Source: UBA1494_A sp963973975 (GTDB taxonomy: Bacteria; Bacteroidota; Bacteroidia; Flavobacteriales_E; Vicingaceae). From it: a DNA stretch of 13,059 nt. Made by a program: the position numbers and the translations under genes. A model generated the notes under the pieces. That model made no database searches and was not told where the DNA came from. It saw only the letters and a list, made by a program, of their open reading frames with translations. Below, piece by piece: positions 1 through 8,010 of this stretch (within the stretch, counting starts at the first letter, position 1; the number at the start of each line of letters is the position of its first letter). The stretch covers positions 1-13,059 of the forward strand of contig CAXBCF010000039.1 of NCBI GenBank assembly GCA_963973975.1. The letters are read 5' to 3'.

Positions 1-221
1 TCTAAAGTCTCTTTCTTAATTCGTAATTTAAAATTCTTTATTCTTATCTCCAATTTGACATTTGTAATTTGAAATTCGTAATTCAAAATTCTTTCTCCTT
101 TGTCCTTTCTCCTTCATCCAATTTCTTAATTGATCATTGTTCATTGTACATTGACAATTGAAAACTAAAAATTCAAAATTATTATTCCTTTGCTTAATTT
201 TAGCCCAGAAAAAAAATCCCT
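1..221. repeat. Repeat-rich A/T spacer upstream of glyA
   Basis: No gene is seen here. The spacer consists of short, degenerate, same-orientation motifs. ATTCGTAATT occurs at 19-28 and 74-83, ATTCAAAATT at 81-90 and 171-180, CCTTCATCC at 111-119, and CCAATTTCTTAATTG at 118-132. The stretch 110-131 recurs exactly at 12980-13001 in the spacer after the PhoH gene. Related motifs also fill the spacer at 1494-1775. Spacing is irregular and no long open frame is present, so this is neither a CRISPR array nor a coding remnant. Function is unknown; similar low-complexity intergenic motifs are, as I recall, common in Bacteroidota genomes. Confidence 0.7.
185..203 (+). promoter_or_regulatory. Possible glyA promoter -7 region
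   Basis: Two overlapping candidates resemble the Bacteroidota -7 element TAnnTTTG. TTCCTTTG at 185-192 has one mismatch, and TAATTTTAG at 195-203 is a looser variant. Neither has a well-spaced TTG -33 element: the nearest upstream TTG, at 158-160, is about 24 bases from the first candidate. The start codon follows 18-29 bases downstream after an A-rich leader with no Shine-Dalgarno sequence. This is a weak call made from sequence resemblance alone. Confidence 0.25.
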
Positions 222-1493
222 ATGATTAAAGACAAAGCCATTGCTGATTTAATAGCAAGAGAAGAAGATAGACAGCGAAGAGGAATAGAATTAATTGCAT
301 CTGAAAATTATGTAAGTGATTCAGTACTGCAAGCCATGGGTTCTGTGCTTACCAACAAATATGCTGAGGGCTTACCGGGAAAACGATACTATGGTGGTTG
401 TGAAGTGGTTGATGAAGTAGAAAATTTAGCCATTGACCGTTTGAAAGCACTATTTAATGCAGAATGGGCGAATGTGCAACCACATTCAGGAGCACAAGCA
501 AATGCAGCAGTGATGTTGGCTTGTTTAAATCCCGGCGATGCAATTTTGGGTTTCGACTTATCGCATGGTGGCCATTTAACACATGGGTCTCCTGTAAATT
601 TTTCAGGGAAATTGTACCGTCCACATTTTTATGGTGTTGAAAAAGAAACCGGTCAGATCGACTATGATAAAGTAGCTGCTAAAGCCGCAAAAGTGAAACC
701 AAAAATGTTGATTTGCGGAGCATCTTCTTATGCAAGAGATTGGGATTATGTTCGCTTAAGAGCCATTGCCGATCAAGTTGGTGCATTGCTCTTAGCTGAT
801 ATTTCTCATCCTGCAGGTTTAATTGCCAAGGGAATTTTAAATGATCCACTACCCCACTGCCACATTGTAACTTCTACTACCCACAAAACATTGCGTGGTC
901 CACGAGGTGGAATTATTATGATGGGCAAAGATTTTGAAAACCCATTTGGAATTAAAAATCCTCAAGGAGAGTTGAGAATGATGTCTGCTTTATTAGATTC
1001 AGGAGTATTTCCCGGGACTCAAGGTGGTCCATTGGAACATGTTATTGCAGGAAAAGCAGTAGCATTTGGTGAGGATTTGGAAGACAGCTTTATGGATTAC
1101 ACCATTCAAGTAGTGAAAAATGCTAAAGTCATGGCCGAAGAGCTTATGAAACGTGACTATGAAGTAATTTCAGGCGGCACCGACAATCATTGCATTTTAA
1201 TAGATTTGAGAAACAAAGACCTCAGCGGTAAAAAAGCGGAGCGTTTATTGGGCTTGTGTGACATCACGGTCAATAAAAACATGGTACCTTTCGATGACAA
1301 ATCACCTTTTATTACATCTGGGATTCGAATTGGCAGTCCAGCCATCACTACCCGTGGAATAACTGAAAAACAAATCCCTCAAATTGTGGATTTATTAGAC
1401 CGAGCTTTGAGTTTAGATGAAGAAAGTAAGGAATTTCAATCACTTCACAAAGAGGTGAATGATTTAATGAACCCTTATCCGCTTTTTGCATAG
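222..1493 (+). CDS. glyA: Serine hydroxymethyltransferase (GlyA)
   Basis: This cytoplasmic PLP enzyme interconverts serine and glycine while loading tetrahydrofolate with a one-carbon unit. At 423 aa it is full length for the bacterial family. Visible motifs are IELIASEN (residues 22-29), YAEGLPGKRYYGG (47-59), the PLP-contacting ADISHPAGL region with Asp193 and His196, and the lysine that binds PLP, Lys222, in STTHKTLRGPRGG. The C-terminal half carries the GTQGGPLEH segment and an SGIRIGSPA-type substrate loop. The form with an extended segment after the PLP lysine (GIKNPQGELRMM region, about 242-255) is, from memory, typical of Bacteroidota GlyA. The start at 222 is the first ATG before the conserved N-terminal helix and follows an A-rich leader. 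The gene stands alone between repeat-rich spacers and is convergent with the sugar operon. Confidence 0.97.
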   Translation: MIKDKAIADLIAREEDRQRRGIELIASENYVSDSVLQAMGSVLTNKYAEGLPGKRYYGGCEVVDEVENLAIDRLKALFNAEWANVQPHSGAQANAAVMLACLNPGDAILGFDLSHGGHLTHGSPVNFSGKLYRPHFYGVEKETGQIDYDKVAAKAAKVKPKMLICGASSYARDWDYVRLRAIADQVGALLLADISHPAGLIAKGILNDPLPHCHIVTSTTHKTLRGPRGGIIMMGKDFENPFGIKNPQGELRMMSALLDSGVFPGTQGGPLEHVIAGKAVAFGEDLEDSFMDYTIQVVKNAKVMAEELMKRDYEVISGGTDNHCILIDLRNKDLSGKKAERLLGLCDITVNKNMVPFDDKSPFITSGIRIGSPAITTRGITEKQIPQIVDLLDRALSLDEESKEFQSLHKEVNDLMNPYPLFA

Positions 1494-1551
1494 ATATTTA
1501 AGAGAATAGATTTTAGAGTTTAGACCTTAGAATTTAGAAAAAAGAACATAG

Positions 1552-1569
1552 AAAAGAGAAACTCTTTTT
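1552..1569 (+). terminator. Weak candidate terminator after glyA
   Basis: A perfect 7-bp inverted repeat is present: AAAAGAG at 1552-1558, an AAA loop, and CTCTTTT at 1562-1568. It lies about 60 bases past the glyA stop. The stem is A/T-rich and the T-run is essentially part of the right arm, so any termination would be weak. Chance occurrence in A/T-rich DNA is possible. Confidence 0.3.
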
Positions 1570-1750
1570 CATCATTTATCTTTCATCCTTAGTTCTTTAT
1601 ACCAATTTCTTAATTGGACATTGAACACTGAAAATTCGTAATTGACTTCGTCGAACCACTTCGTTAGGTTTCCCAAATTCGTAATTCTTTCCTCCTTCAT
1701 CCTTAGTCCTTCATCCTTTTTCTTAACTCTTAACCTAAGTCACTTCTAAC

Positions 1751-1773
1751 TTTAAATACTTGAAGTACTTAAA
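1751..1773 (-). terminator. Candidate hairpin terminator ending the sugar operon
   Basis: An 11-base inverted repeat (1751-1761 and 1763-1773, one-base centre) begins 2 bases after the stop codon of the last operon gene. In the minus-strand RNA the single imperfect position becomes a G-U pair, so about ten base pairs could form around a tight loop. There is no long U-tract after it, so intrinsic termination is not certain. The hairpin could instead stabilise the 3' end. Confidence 0.4.
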
Positions 1774-1775
1774 AC

Positions 1776-2759
1776 TCACTTCCCCCTAAACCACTCAATA
1801 GTCCGCTCAATACCTTCCTCAAATTTTACTTGTGGAATATAGTTCAATAAGGCTTTTGCTTTTGAAATATCAGCTAAGGAATTTTTAATATCTCCGGGGC
1901 GCTCTTGGCGGTGAATGACAGGAACCTTTGAATTGAGTTTCTTTTGAATCATTTCAAATAGGTCCAACAAAGTGAACTGCTCTCCAACTGCTACATTGAA
2001 AACTTCGCCAATTGCAGCTGCTTCTGTGGTAAAAAGCCCTAGAATATTGGCTTGAACGGCATTGTCAACATAAGTAAAATCTCGACTTTGACTTCCATCT
2101 CCATTAATGAAGGGAGATTCATACTTCAGCAAGGCCTCAATAAAAAGTGGAATAACTGCTGCGTAAGCGCCTTCGGGACTTTGATTGGGTCCAAAAACAT
2201 TAAAATAGCGCAATCCAATCAATTCTTGACCGTAATTTAAATGCGCAACATTGGCATAAAGCTCATTGGTTCGTTTGCTCACAGCATAAGGTGAAAGTGG
2301 TCGACCGATTTCTTCTTCAACTTTCGGTAAACTCAAATGGTCGCCGTAAACAGAGGATGAACTCGCGTAAACTACACGTTTTACACCTTTTTCTCTCGCT
2401 GCTACAATCATATTCAAAAATCCATCAACATTGGATTGATTAGTAGCAATTGGATTTTCAATTGAGCGAGGCACTGAGCCTAAAGCAGCTTGATGGCTTA
2501 CATAATCAATTCCTTCACAGGCTTTCAAACAACTTTCATAATCACTGATATCTGCTTCCAAAAATTCAAAAGTTGGATTTTTGAGAAAGCCTTCGATGTT
2601 TTTTCGATTTCCGGTTGACAGGTTGTCGATTACCCGCACTTTTTTGGCTCCAAAGTGTAACAAATAATTGACAATGTTGGAGCCGATAAATCCTGCTCCT
2701 CCGCTAATTAAAAACTGAGTGGATGATAGGTCTTTTTGATGATAATCAGTAAATTCCAT
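1776..2759 (-). CDS. wbpP: UDP-N-acetylglucosamine 4-epimerase, WbpP/TviC-like
   Basis: This is a cytoplasmic extended-SDR epimerase, predicted to interconvert UDP-GlcNAc and UDP-GalNAc (and possibly their uronic acids). In its 327 aa it has the NAD-binding GGAGFIG (residues 20-26), HQAALGSVPRSI (89-100), SSSSVYGD (133-140) and the catalytic pair Tyr158/Lys162 in YAVSK. The GSVPRS motif, RYFNVFGPNQ and the AYAAVIP segment closely resemble P. aeruginosa WbpP and Vi-antigen TviC rather than GalE. That points to an N-acetylhexosamine substrate. It is the last gene of the operon, 6 bp after rfbB. A WbpO/TviB-like dehydrogenase two genes upstream supplies the usual partner for UDP-GalNAcA synthesis. 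Substrate specificity is inferred from family resemblance. Confidence 0.88.
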   Translation of the reverse strand: MEFTDYHQKDLSSTQFLISGGAGFIGSNIVNYLLHFGAKKVRVIDNLSTGNRKNIEGFLKNPTFEFLEADISDYESCLKACEGIDYVSHQAALGSVPRSIENPIATNQSNVDGFLNMIVAAREKGVKRVVYASSSSVYGDHLSLPKVEEEIGRPLSPYAVSKRTNELYANVAHLNYGQELIGLRYFNVFGPNQSPEGAYAAVIPLFIEALLKYESPFINGDGSQSRDFTYVDNAVQANILGLFTTEAAAIGEVFNVAVGEQFTLLDLFEMIQKKLNSKVPVIHRQERPGDIKNSLADISKAKALLNYIPQVKFEEGIERTIEWFRGK

Positions 2760-2765
2760 AAATCC

Positions 2766-3827
2766 CTATCGCTGGTGATATTGCTTTTCGTAATAATTTT
2801 GATATGTTCCAGAAGTAACGTTGTTCAGCCATTTTTCATTGCTCAAATACCATTCTACTGTTTTTTCCAAGCCTTGCTCGAAGTTGATGGAAGGTTCCCA
2901 ACCTAAATCATTCTTCAATTTTGAGGCATCAATCGCATAACGCATGTCGTGCCCTTGACGGTCTTTTACATATTCTATCAATTTTTCGGAGCTTCCTGCG
3001 GCTCTACCCAACTTCTCGTCCATTATTTTGCACAAGACATTGATTAAATCGATATTTTTCCATTCATTGTTTCCACCAATGTTATAAGTTTCTCCCAATT
3101 TAGCTTGGTGAAAAATTACATCAATCGCATTGGCATGGTCATTTACCCACAGCCAATCTCGAATATTCTCTCCTTTTCCATAAACTGGTAAAGCTTTGTT
3201 GTTTTTGATGTTATGAATAAATAATGGAATCAATTTTTCAGGAAACTGATTGGCTCCATAATTATTGGAGCAATTAGAAATAACTATTGGAAATTGAAAA
3301 GTATGAAAATAAGCCCTCACCAAATGATCTGAACCCGCTTTGGAAGCAGAATACGGACTTCTTGGATCGTAGGGAGTTTCTTCAGTAAAAAAACCCGTTT
3401 CTCCTAAAGAACCATAAACTTCATCGGTAGAAACATGGTAAAAACGCTTATCTAAAAAGTCATTATTCCAAAAATCTTTGGCGACATTCATTAAAGTGGC
3501 AGTACCAATTACATTGGTTTGAACAAACTCAATTGGATTAGAAATAGAACGATCAACATGTGATTCTGCAGCCAAATGAATGACCGAATCAATGGAATAC
3601 TTTTCAAATACTTCTTTTAATTTCTCAGAGTCACAGATGTCACCTTTCTCAAAAACATAATTTTCAGCAGCACTGATGTCCTCAAGATTTTCTAGGTTTC
3701 CTGCATAAGTCAATGCATCGAAGTTTATGATGCGATAACTGGGATATTTCTGAACAAATAATCGAACAAGGTGCGAACCAATAAATCCTGCACCTCCGGT
3801 AATCATAATATTTTTTGAATAAATCAT
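2766..3827 (-). CDS. rfbB: dTDP-glucose 4,6-dehydratase (RfbB/RmlB)
   Basis: Converts dTDP-glucose to dTDP-4-keto-6-deoxyglucose, the branch point for rhamnose, amino-deoxyhexoses and fucosamine-type sugars. At 353 aa it has the usual family length. It shows GGAGFIGSH (residues 11-19), HLAAESHVDRSI (84-95), STDEVYG (133-139) with the dehydratase-specific Asp135-Glu136 pair, and YSASK with Tyr159/Lys163. SNNYGANQFPEKLIP and the RDWLWVNDHANAI segment are also classic for RmlB. Its start overlaps the upstream dehydrogenase stop by 4 bp (ATGA), so translational coupling is likely. RfbA, RfbC and RfbD are not in the window, so the final dTDP-sugar cannot be predicted here. Confidence 0.95.
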   Translation of the reverse strand: MIYSKNIMITGGAGFIGSHLVRLFVQKYPSYRIINFDALTYAGNLENLEDISAAENYVFEKGDICDSEKLKEVFEKYSIDSVIHLAAESHVDRSISNPIEFVQTNVIGTATLMNVAKDFWNNDFLDKRFYHVSTDEVYGSLGETGFFTEETPYDPRSPYSASKAGSDHLVRAYFHTFQFPIVISNCSNNYGANQFPEKLIPLFIHNIKNNKALPVYGKGENIRDWLWVNDHANAIDVIFHQAKLGETYNIGGNNEWKNIDLINVLCKIMDEKLGRAAGSSEKLIEYVKDRQGHDMRYAIDASKLKNDLGWEPSINFEQGLEKTVEWYLSNEKWLNNVTSGTYQNYYEKQYHQR

Positions 3828-5119
3828 AGGCTTAAATAATCAAACGATTTAATTTTGGATTTCAAACTTCCCTTCACATCAAAGATAAACCCTTCTGGTT
3901 TCATGATTTTTTTGAAGTAACTTTCATCGTGTTTCACATATTCATCATGATTAACTGCCAAAACAATGGCATCGTAATCATCAGAAATCTCATTCATTAA
4001 ACTAAAGCCATAATGTTTTTTTAATTCCTCCGATGAGGCGTGAGGATCAACTACTTCAACACTCAATCCAAAGGCAATTAATTCATTCACTACATCAGCA
4101 ACTTTTGAATTTCGAATATCGCTAACATTTTCTTTGAAAGTAGCTCCCATTACCAACACCTTTGCACCGTTACTAGATTTTCTGTTTGCCACGATTTGTT
4201 TCATAATTCTTCCGGCTATGTAACTTCCCATTCCATCATTTACTGCTCTTCCCGAATTAATGATTTGAGCGTGATAGCCAAATTCCTTTGCCTTAAAGGT
4301 GAGGTAATAGGGATCTACACCAATGCAGTGACCGCCGACAAGTCCGGGAGTGAAATTTAGAAAATTCCATTTTGTGCCCGCAGCTTCCAACACCTCATAG
4401 GTATTAATACCCATTTTATTGAAAATAATAGACAATTCATTAATCAATGCTATGTTCACATCCCTTTGAGTATTCTCAATAATTTTGGCTGCTTCAGCAA
4501 CTTTAATAGTTGCTGCTCGATGTACTCCTGCGGTAACAACCAATTCGTACACCTTGGCAATCTCATCCAAAGATTCTTCACAACAACCTGAAACAACCTT
4601 AATTACATTTTGCAAAGTGTGTTTGGTATCTCCTGGATTAATTCGTTCTGGAGAATAACCTACTTTGAAATCTGTTTTAAATTCCAAGCCGCTAACTTTT
4701 TCAATCAACGGCACACAATCTTCTTCAGTGCAGCCAGGATAAACGGTAGATTCAAAAACAACATAATCTCCTTTACTAATTGCTTTTCCAACCGTTTTGG
4801 AAGCCGATAACAAAGGTTTTAAATCCGGTAAGTTATGTTGATCAATAGGTGTTGGAACCGCTACAATGTAAAATTGAGCAGCTTTTAAGTCCTCAGGATT
4901 TGATGTAAATTCAATATCAGTATTTTCAAACTCCTTTGCAGGTAATTCCTCACTCGGATCAATTCCCTGTTGCATGAGTTTTACTCTTGGCTCGCTGATA
5001 TCAAAGCCCAAGACTTTTACTTTTTTAGCCAATGCCAAAGCAATCGGCAATCCTACATACCCTAACCCTACAACAGCTACTGTTGCTTTCTTCTCGAGTA
5101 TTTCTTTATAAATTGACAT
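3824..5119 (-). CDS. wbpO: UDP-N-acetylhexosamine 6-dehydrogenase, WbpO/TviB-like
   Basis: This NAD-dependent enzyme oxidises C6 of a UDP-HexNAc to the uronic acid, probably UDP-GalNAc to UDP-GalNAcA or UDP-GlcNAc to UDP-GlcNAcA. In its 431 aa it has the Rossmann motif GLGYVGLP (residues 18-25), PTPID (89-93), ESTVYPG (123-129), SPERINPGD (156-164), EAAKIIENTQRD (209-220, with Lys212), and GLVGGHCIGVDPYY (259-272) with catalytic Cys265. The SPERINPGD and GGHCIGVDPYY forms, and the long similarity to TviB/WbpO, set it apart from the Ugd paralogue encoded at 6682-7995. It starts 5 bp after the acetyltransferase and ends in a 4-bp overlap with rfbB. GalNAc and GlcNAc substrates cannot be told apart by eye, and that decides which pathway it serves. 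Confidence 0.9.
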   Translation of the reverse strand: MSIYKEILEKKATVAVVGLGYVGLPIALALAKKVKVLGFDISEPRVKLMQQGIDPSEELPAKEFENTDIEFTSNPEDLKAAQFYIVAVPTPIDQHNLPDLKPLLSASKTVGKAISKGDYVVFESTVYPGCTEEDCVPLIEKVSGLEFKTDFKVGYSPERINPGDTKHTLQNVIKVVSGCCEESLDEIAKVYELVVTAGVHRAATIKVAEAAKIIENTQRDVNIALINELSIIFNKMGINTYEVLEAAGTKWNFLNFTPGLVGGHCIGVDPYYLTFKAKEFGYHAQIINSGRAVNDGMGSYIAGRIMKQIVANRKSSNGAKVLVMGATFKENVSDIRNSKVADVVNELIAFGLSVEVVDPHASSEELKKHYGFSLMNEISDDYDAIVLAVNHDEYVKHDESYFKKIMKPEGFIFDVKGSLKSKIKSFDYLSL

Positions 5120-5124
5120 AAATT

Positions 5125-5697
5125 CTATATTTTTTTTACTTCATTATTTTCTAATTGATAGCGCTCTTTAGATTCTGAACAAAGGGCAAAACCCGCATCA
5201 TCGAATTCCAGTCGGTGCCCGAATTCACTCATCCATCCAATTTGTTTGGCAGGATTTCCAACCATTAAAGCATAGGGTTTTACAGCTTTTGTAATCACTG
5301 CTCCAGCACCAATAAAACAATACTCACCCAAATCATTTCCGCAAACTATGGTGGAATTTGCTCCAATCGTTGCTCCTTTCTTAACGGTTGTTTTTTCGTA
5401 GTTCCCCCTTCGATTGACAGCACTTCGAGGATTGGTAACATTCGTAAAAACCATTGAAGGTCCTAAAAAAACATCGTCCTCACAAATTACTCCTGTATAG
5501 ATTGATACATTGTTCTGAACTTTCACTTGGTTTCCCAAAATCACATCCGGTGAAATCACACAGTTTTGTCCAATATTACAGTCTTTACCCAACTTAGCAT
5601 CTTTCATAATGTGCGAAAAATGCCAAATTTTGGTCCCCTCACCAATTTCACAGCCTTCATCAATCACTGCTGTCTCATGCGCGAAAAACTTTTTCAT
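5125..5697 (-). CDS. wbpD: UDP-3-amino-sugar N-acetyltransferase, WbpD/WlbB-like
   Basis: This is a left-handed beta-helix (hexapeptide-repeat) acetyltransferase of 190 aa, predicted to acetylate the 3-amino group of UDP-GlcNAc3NA using acetyl-CoA. Hexapeptide turns run from about residue 10 to 150. Diagnostic segments are IWHFSHI (24-30), VQNNVSIYTGV (60-70), GPSMVFTNVTNPRS (79-92), GATIGANSTIVCG (108-120) and VGNPAKQIGW (146-155). This combination matches P. aeruginosa WbpD and Bordetella WlbB. The TNVTNPRS form argues against the related dTDP-sugar acetyltransferases (QdtC/FdtC), although they remain an alternative because RfbB is encoded two genes downstream. A short C-terminal tail with one Cys extends beyond the helix. 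Its ATG overlaps the upstream stop by 4 bp (ATGA). Confidence 0.87.
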   Translation of the reverse strand: MKKFFAHETAVIDEGCEIGEGTKIWHFSHIMKDAKLGKDCNIGQNCVISPDVILGNQVKVQNNVSIYTGVICEDDVFLGPSMVFTNVTNPRSAVNRRGNYEKTTVKKGATIGANSTIVCGNDLGEYCFIGAGAVITKAVKPYALMVGNPAKQIGWMSEFGHRLEFDDAGFALCSESKERYQLENNEVKKI

Positions 5698-6680
5698 GAG
5701 CGAATGTATTTTGAGAAATTGTTGTGTTCTTTCTTATACAATTCTTCTTCCGACAAGGATTTGAAATAGTCATAGGTTATTTTCAAACCCTCAGCTCGAG
5801 AAACTTTTGGTTCCCAATTTAATTTTTCTCTTGCGAGTGTTATATCCGGCTGACGTTGCATGGGATCATCTGTTGGCAAGCCTTTGTAGACAATTTTTTG
5901 ATCGGTATTCGTCAGTTTTATAATTTCTTTGGCAAAGTCTAGAATGGTAATCTCATCTGGATTGCCAATATTAACCGGCTGTGGATAATCGCTCATCAAT
6001 AGACGATAAATTCCTTCGACTAAATCGGAAACATAGCAAAAAGAACGTGTTTGTGATCCATCTCCAAAAACTGTTAAATCTTCGCCTCTCAAGGCTTGTC
6101 CTATAAAAGCTGGCAATACACGACCATCATTCAAACGCATTCTAGGTCCGTAGGTATTAAAAATTCGAACGATGGCAATTTCTAATCCGTGAAATGTATG
6201 GTAAGCCATGGTTAAGGCTTCTTGGAAACGCTTTGCTTCATCATAGACTCCTCGCGGACCAATTGGATTTACATTTCCCCAATACGATTCTGTTTGAGGA
6301 TGCACCAAAGGATCACCATAAACCTCAGAAGTGGAAGCAACTAAAATCTTGGCTTTTTTATTTTTCGCTAAACCTAATAAATTATGCGTTCCCAAAGAAC
6401 TCACTTTTAAGGTTTGAATAGGAATTTTTAAATAATCAATCGGACTCGCAGGCGATGCAAAGTGTAAAATATAGTCGATTTCTCCAGAAACGTGAACATA
6501 ATTGGAAACATCTTGGTGATAAAATTCAAAATTCTCTTTACCAATTAGGTGTTCTAAATTTTTGATATTACCGGTAATCAAATTGTCCATTCCAACAACT
6601 TGATAGCCTTCTGCCATAAAGCGATCACAAAGGTGAGAACCTAAAAAACCTGCTGCTCCTGTAATTAATACCCTTTTCAT
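5694..6680 (-). CDS. uxs: UDP-glucuronate decarboxylase (UDP-xylose synthase)
   Basis: Decarboxylates UDP-glucuronic acid to UDP-xylose with NAD as bound cofactor, in the cytoplasm. In its 328 aa the SDR features are GAAGFLG (residues 8-14), HFASPASPIDYL (73-84), STSEVYGDP (116-124), NPIGPRGVYDEAKR (138-151) with Tyr146/Lys150, and the substrate-binding FNTYGPRMR (174-182). ASPASP, Glu119 in TSEVYGDP, and GPRGVYDEAKR are hallmarks of the UXS subfamily and exclude an ordinary 4-epimerase. It lies 1 bp after ugd, which supplies its substrate, so the two genes form a complete UDP-glucose to UDP-xylose module. This bacterial form lacks the N-terminal membrane anchor of animal UXS. Confidence 0.94.
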   Translation of the reverse strand: MKRVLITGAAGFLGSHLCDRFMAEGYQVVGMDNLITGNIKNLEHLIGKENFEFYHQDVSNYVHVSGEIDYILHFASPASPIDYLKIPIQTLKVSSLGTHNLLGLAKNKKAKILVASTSEVYGDPLVHPQTESYWGNVNPIGPRGVYDEAKRFQEALTMAYHTFHGLEIAIVRIFNTYGPRMRLNDGRVLPAFIGQALRGEDLTVFGDGSQTRSFCYVSDLVEGIYRLLMSDYPQPVNIGNPDEITILDFAKEIIKLTNTDQKIVYKGLPTDDPMQRQPDITLAREKLNWEPKVSRAEGLKITYDYFKSLSEEELYKKEHNNFSKYIRS

Positions 6681-6681
6681 G

Positions 6682-7995
6682 TTATGCGATTACATTGGTT
6701 CTGCCAATACTGAAATAATTGAATCCGGCATCTTTCAATTGTGAATTGTCATATAAATTTCTTCCATCAAAAATGGTTGGTTCGCTGAGCAAAGTTGCCA
6801 ATTTCTTAAAATCGGGATTTCTAAATACAGGCCATTCTGTAGCAATCACTAAAAAGTCAGCACCCTTACATGCATCATAAGCATCAATGCCGAAATTAAT
6901 TTTATCTCCCAATCGCTCTTGTACGTTCGACATGGCTTCAGGATCATAAGCAGAAACCCTTGCTCCTGCTTTCAACAACTCATCAATAAGGTACAATGAT
7001 GGAGCTTCACGAATATCATCGGTGTCTGGTTTAAATGCCAATCCCCAAATAGCTACATTTTTACCTTTTAAATTCCCTCCGTAGAAATCCAAAATTTTTG
7101 GCATTAAGGCCGTTTTTTGCTTTTGGTTGACACTCATTACAGCCTTTAGAATTTGAAACTCATAGCCTTCAGCAACTCCAGATTTAGCAAGTGCCTGAAC
7201 ATCTTTTGGAAAGCAACTTCCACCATATCCAATTCCTGGAAATAGAAAACGTTTTCCAATTCGAGTATCAGACCCTATTCCCGCACGAACAGCATCTACA
7301 TCTGCTCCCACCTTCTCACAGAAGTTAGCGATTTCATTCATGAAAGTGATTTTGGTTGCCAAAAATGCATTAGCAGCATATTTAGTCAATTCTGCAGATT
7401 TCTCATCCATGAAAATAATTGGATTCCCTTGACGGACATAAGGCTTGTAAAGCTCTTCCAAAATTTTTCTAGCTCTAGGAGATTCTGTTCCAATTACCAC
7501 ACGGTCTGGTTTCAAAAAATCATCAACTGCAAAGCCTTCTCTTAAAAATTCAGGATTTGAAACAATGTCGAATTCAACTTTTGCATTTTTTGCAACTGCT
7601 GCATGCACTTTCTCAGCAGTACCAACAGGAACGGTACTTTTATCAATAATAATTTTATAATCCTCAATGATTTTTCCCAATTCTTCAGCTACGCCTAAAA
7701 CATACGATAAATCTGCAGAACCATCTTCGTCTGGAGGAGTTGGTAATGCCAAAAAGATAATAGTCGCATCTTTCACTGCTTCAGCTAAATTGGTGGTAAA
7801 GCTCAATCGATTGTGCTTAATGTTTCGCTCGAAAATAACATCCAAATGTGGTTCATAAATGGGAACAATCCCATTTTGCATTTTCTTTACTTTTTCTTTA
7901 TCAATGTCTACACAGACAACTTCGTTTCCCGTTTCTGCCAAACAGGTTCCGGTTACTAAACCTACATATCCTGTTCCTACAACTGCAATTTTCAT
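6682..7995 (-). CDS. ugd: UDP-glucose 6-dehydrogenase (Ugd)
   Basis: Oxidises UDP-glucose to UDP-glucuronic acid with two NAD. In its 437 aa it has GTGYVGL (residues 7-13), the PTPPDEDGSADLSYV loop (86-100), STVPVGT (120-126), NPEFLREG (147-154), Lys205 in the AELTKYAANAFLATK segment, and PGIGYGGSCFPKD (253-265) with catalytic Cys261. A C-terminal UDP-binding domain includes WGLAFKPDTDDIREAPS. It belongs to the Ugd subfamily rather than the WbpO/WbpA one because of GGSCFPKD and NPEFLREG. It begins 15 bp after the aminotransferase stop, with an A/T-only approach to the start and no Shine-Dalgarno sequence. The decarboxylase downstream consumes its product, although UDP-GlcA may also be used directly in polysaccharide. 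Confidence 0.96.
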   Translation of the reverse strand: MKIAVVGTGYVGLVTGTCLAETGNEVVCVDIDKEKVKKMQNGIVPIYEPHLDVIFERNIKHNRLSFTTNLAEAVKDATIIFLALPTPPDEDGSADLSYVLGVAEELGKIIEDYKIIIDKSTVPVGTAEKVHAAVAKNAKVEFDIVSNPEFLREGFAVDDFLKPDRVVIGTESPRARKILEELYKPYVRQGNPIIFMDEKSAELTKYAANAFLATKITFMNEIANFCEKVGADVDAVRAGIGSDTRIGKRFLFPGIGYGGSCFPKDVQALAKSGVAEGYEFQILKAVMSVNQKQKTALMPKILDFYGGNLKGKNVAIWGLAFKPDTDDIREAPSLYLIDELLKAGARVSAYDPEAMSNVQERLGDKINFGIDAYDACKGADFLVIATEWPVFRNPDFKKLATLLSEPTIFDGRNLYDNSQLKDAGFNYFSIGRTNVIA

Positions 7996-8010
7996 AATTT
8001 AATTTTTACT

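Larger units (their letters stand above)
1494..1775. repeat. Repeat-rich spacer between convergent genes
   Basis: No gene is seen in this spacer between the glyA and wbpP-like stop codons. It holds ATTCGTAATT at 1634-1643 and 1677-1686, CCTTCATCC at 1694-1702 and 1708-1716 (with a partial TTCATCC at 1582-1588), and CCAATTTCTTAATTG at 1602-1616. All are in the same orientation as in the spacers at 1-221 and 12692-13059. Between the two ATTCGTAATT copies lies a more G/C-rich stretch (about 1644-1676) that contains two copies of ACTTCGT and looks inserted into the A/T-rich background. Confidence 0.7.

Noticed and set aside
1..221. Repeat spacer considered as a CRISPR array
   Set aside because: Repeats are 9-15 bases, degenerate and irregularly spaced, with no uniform spacers, and the same motifs appear in distant spacers.
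1776..2759. Calling this gene GalE (UDP-glucose 4-epimerase)
   Set aside because: The GSVPRS, SSSSVYGD and AYAAVIP segments match the WbpP/TviC group, which prefers N-acetylated UDP-hexosamines.
4610..4810. A plus-strand open frame within the dehydrogenase gene
   Set aside because: It overlaps the conserved dehydrogenase on the opposite strand and shows no domain.
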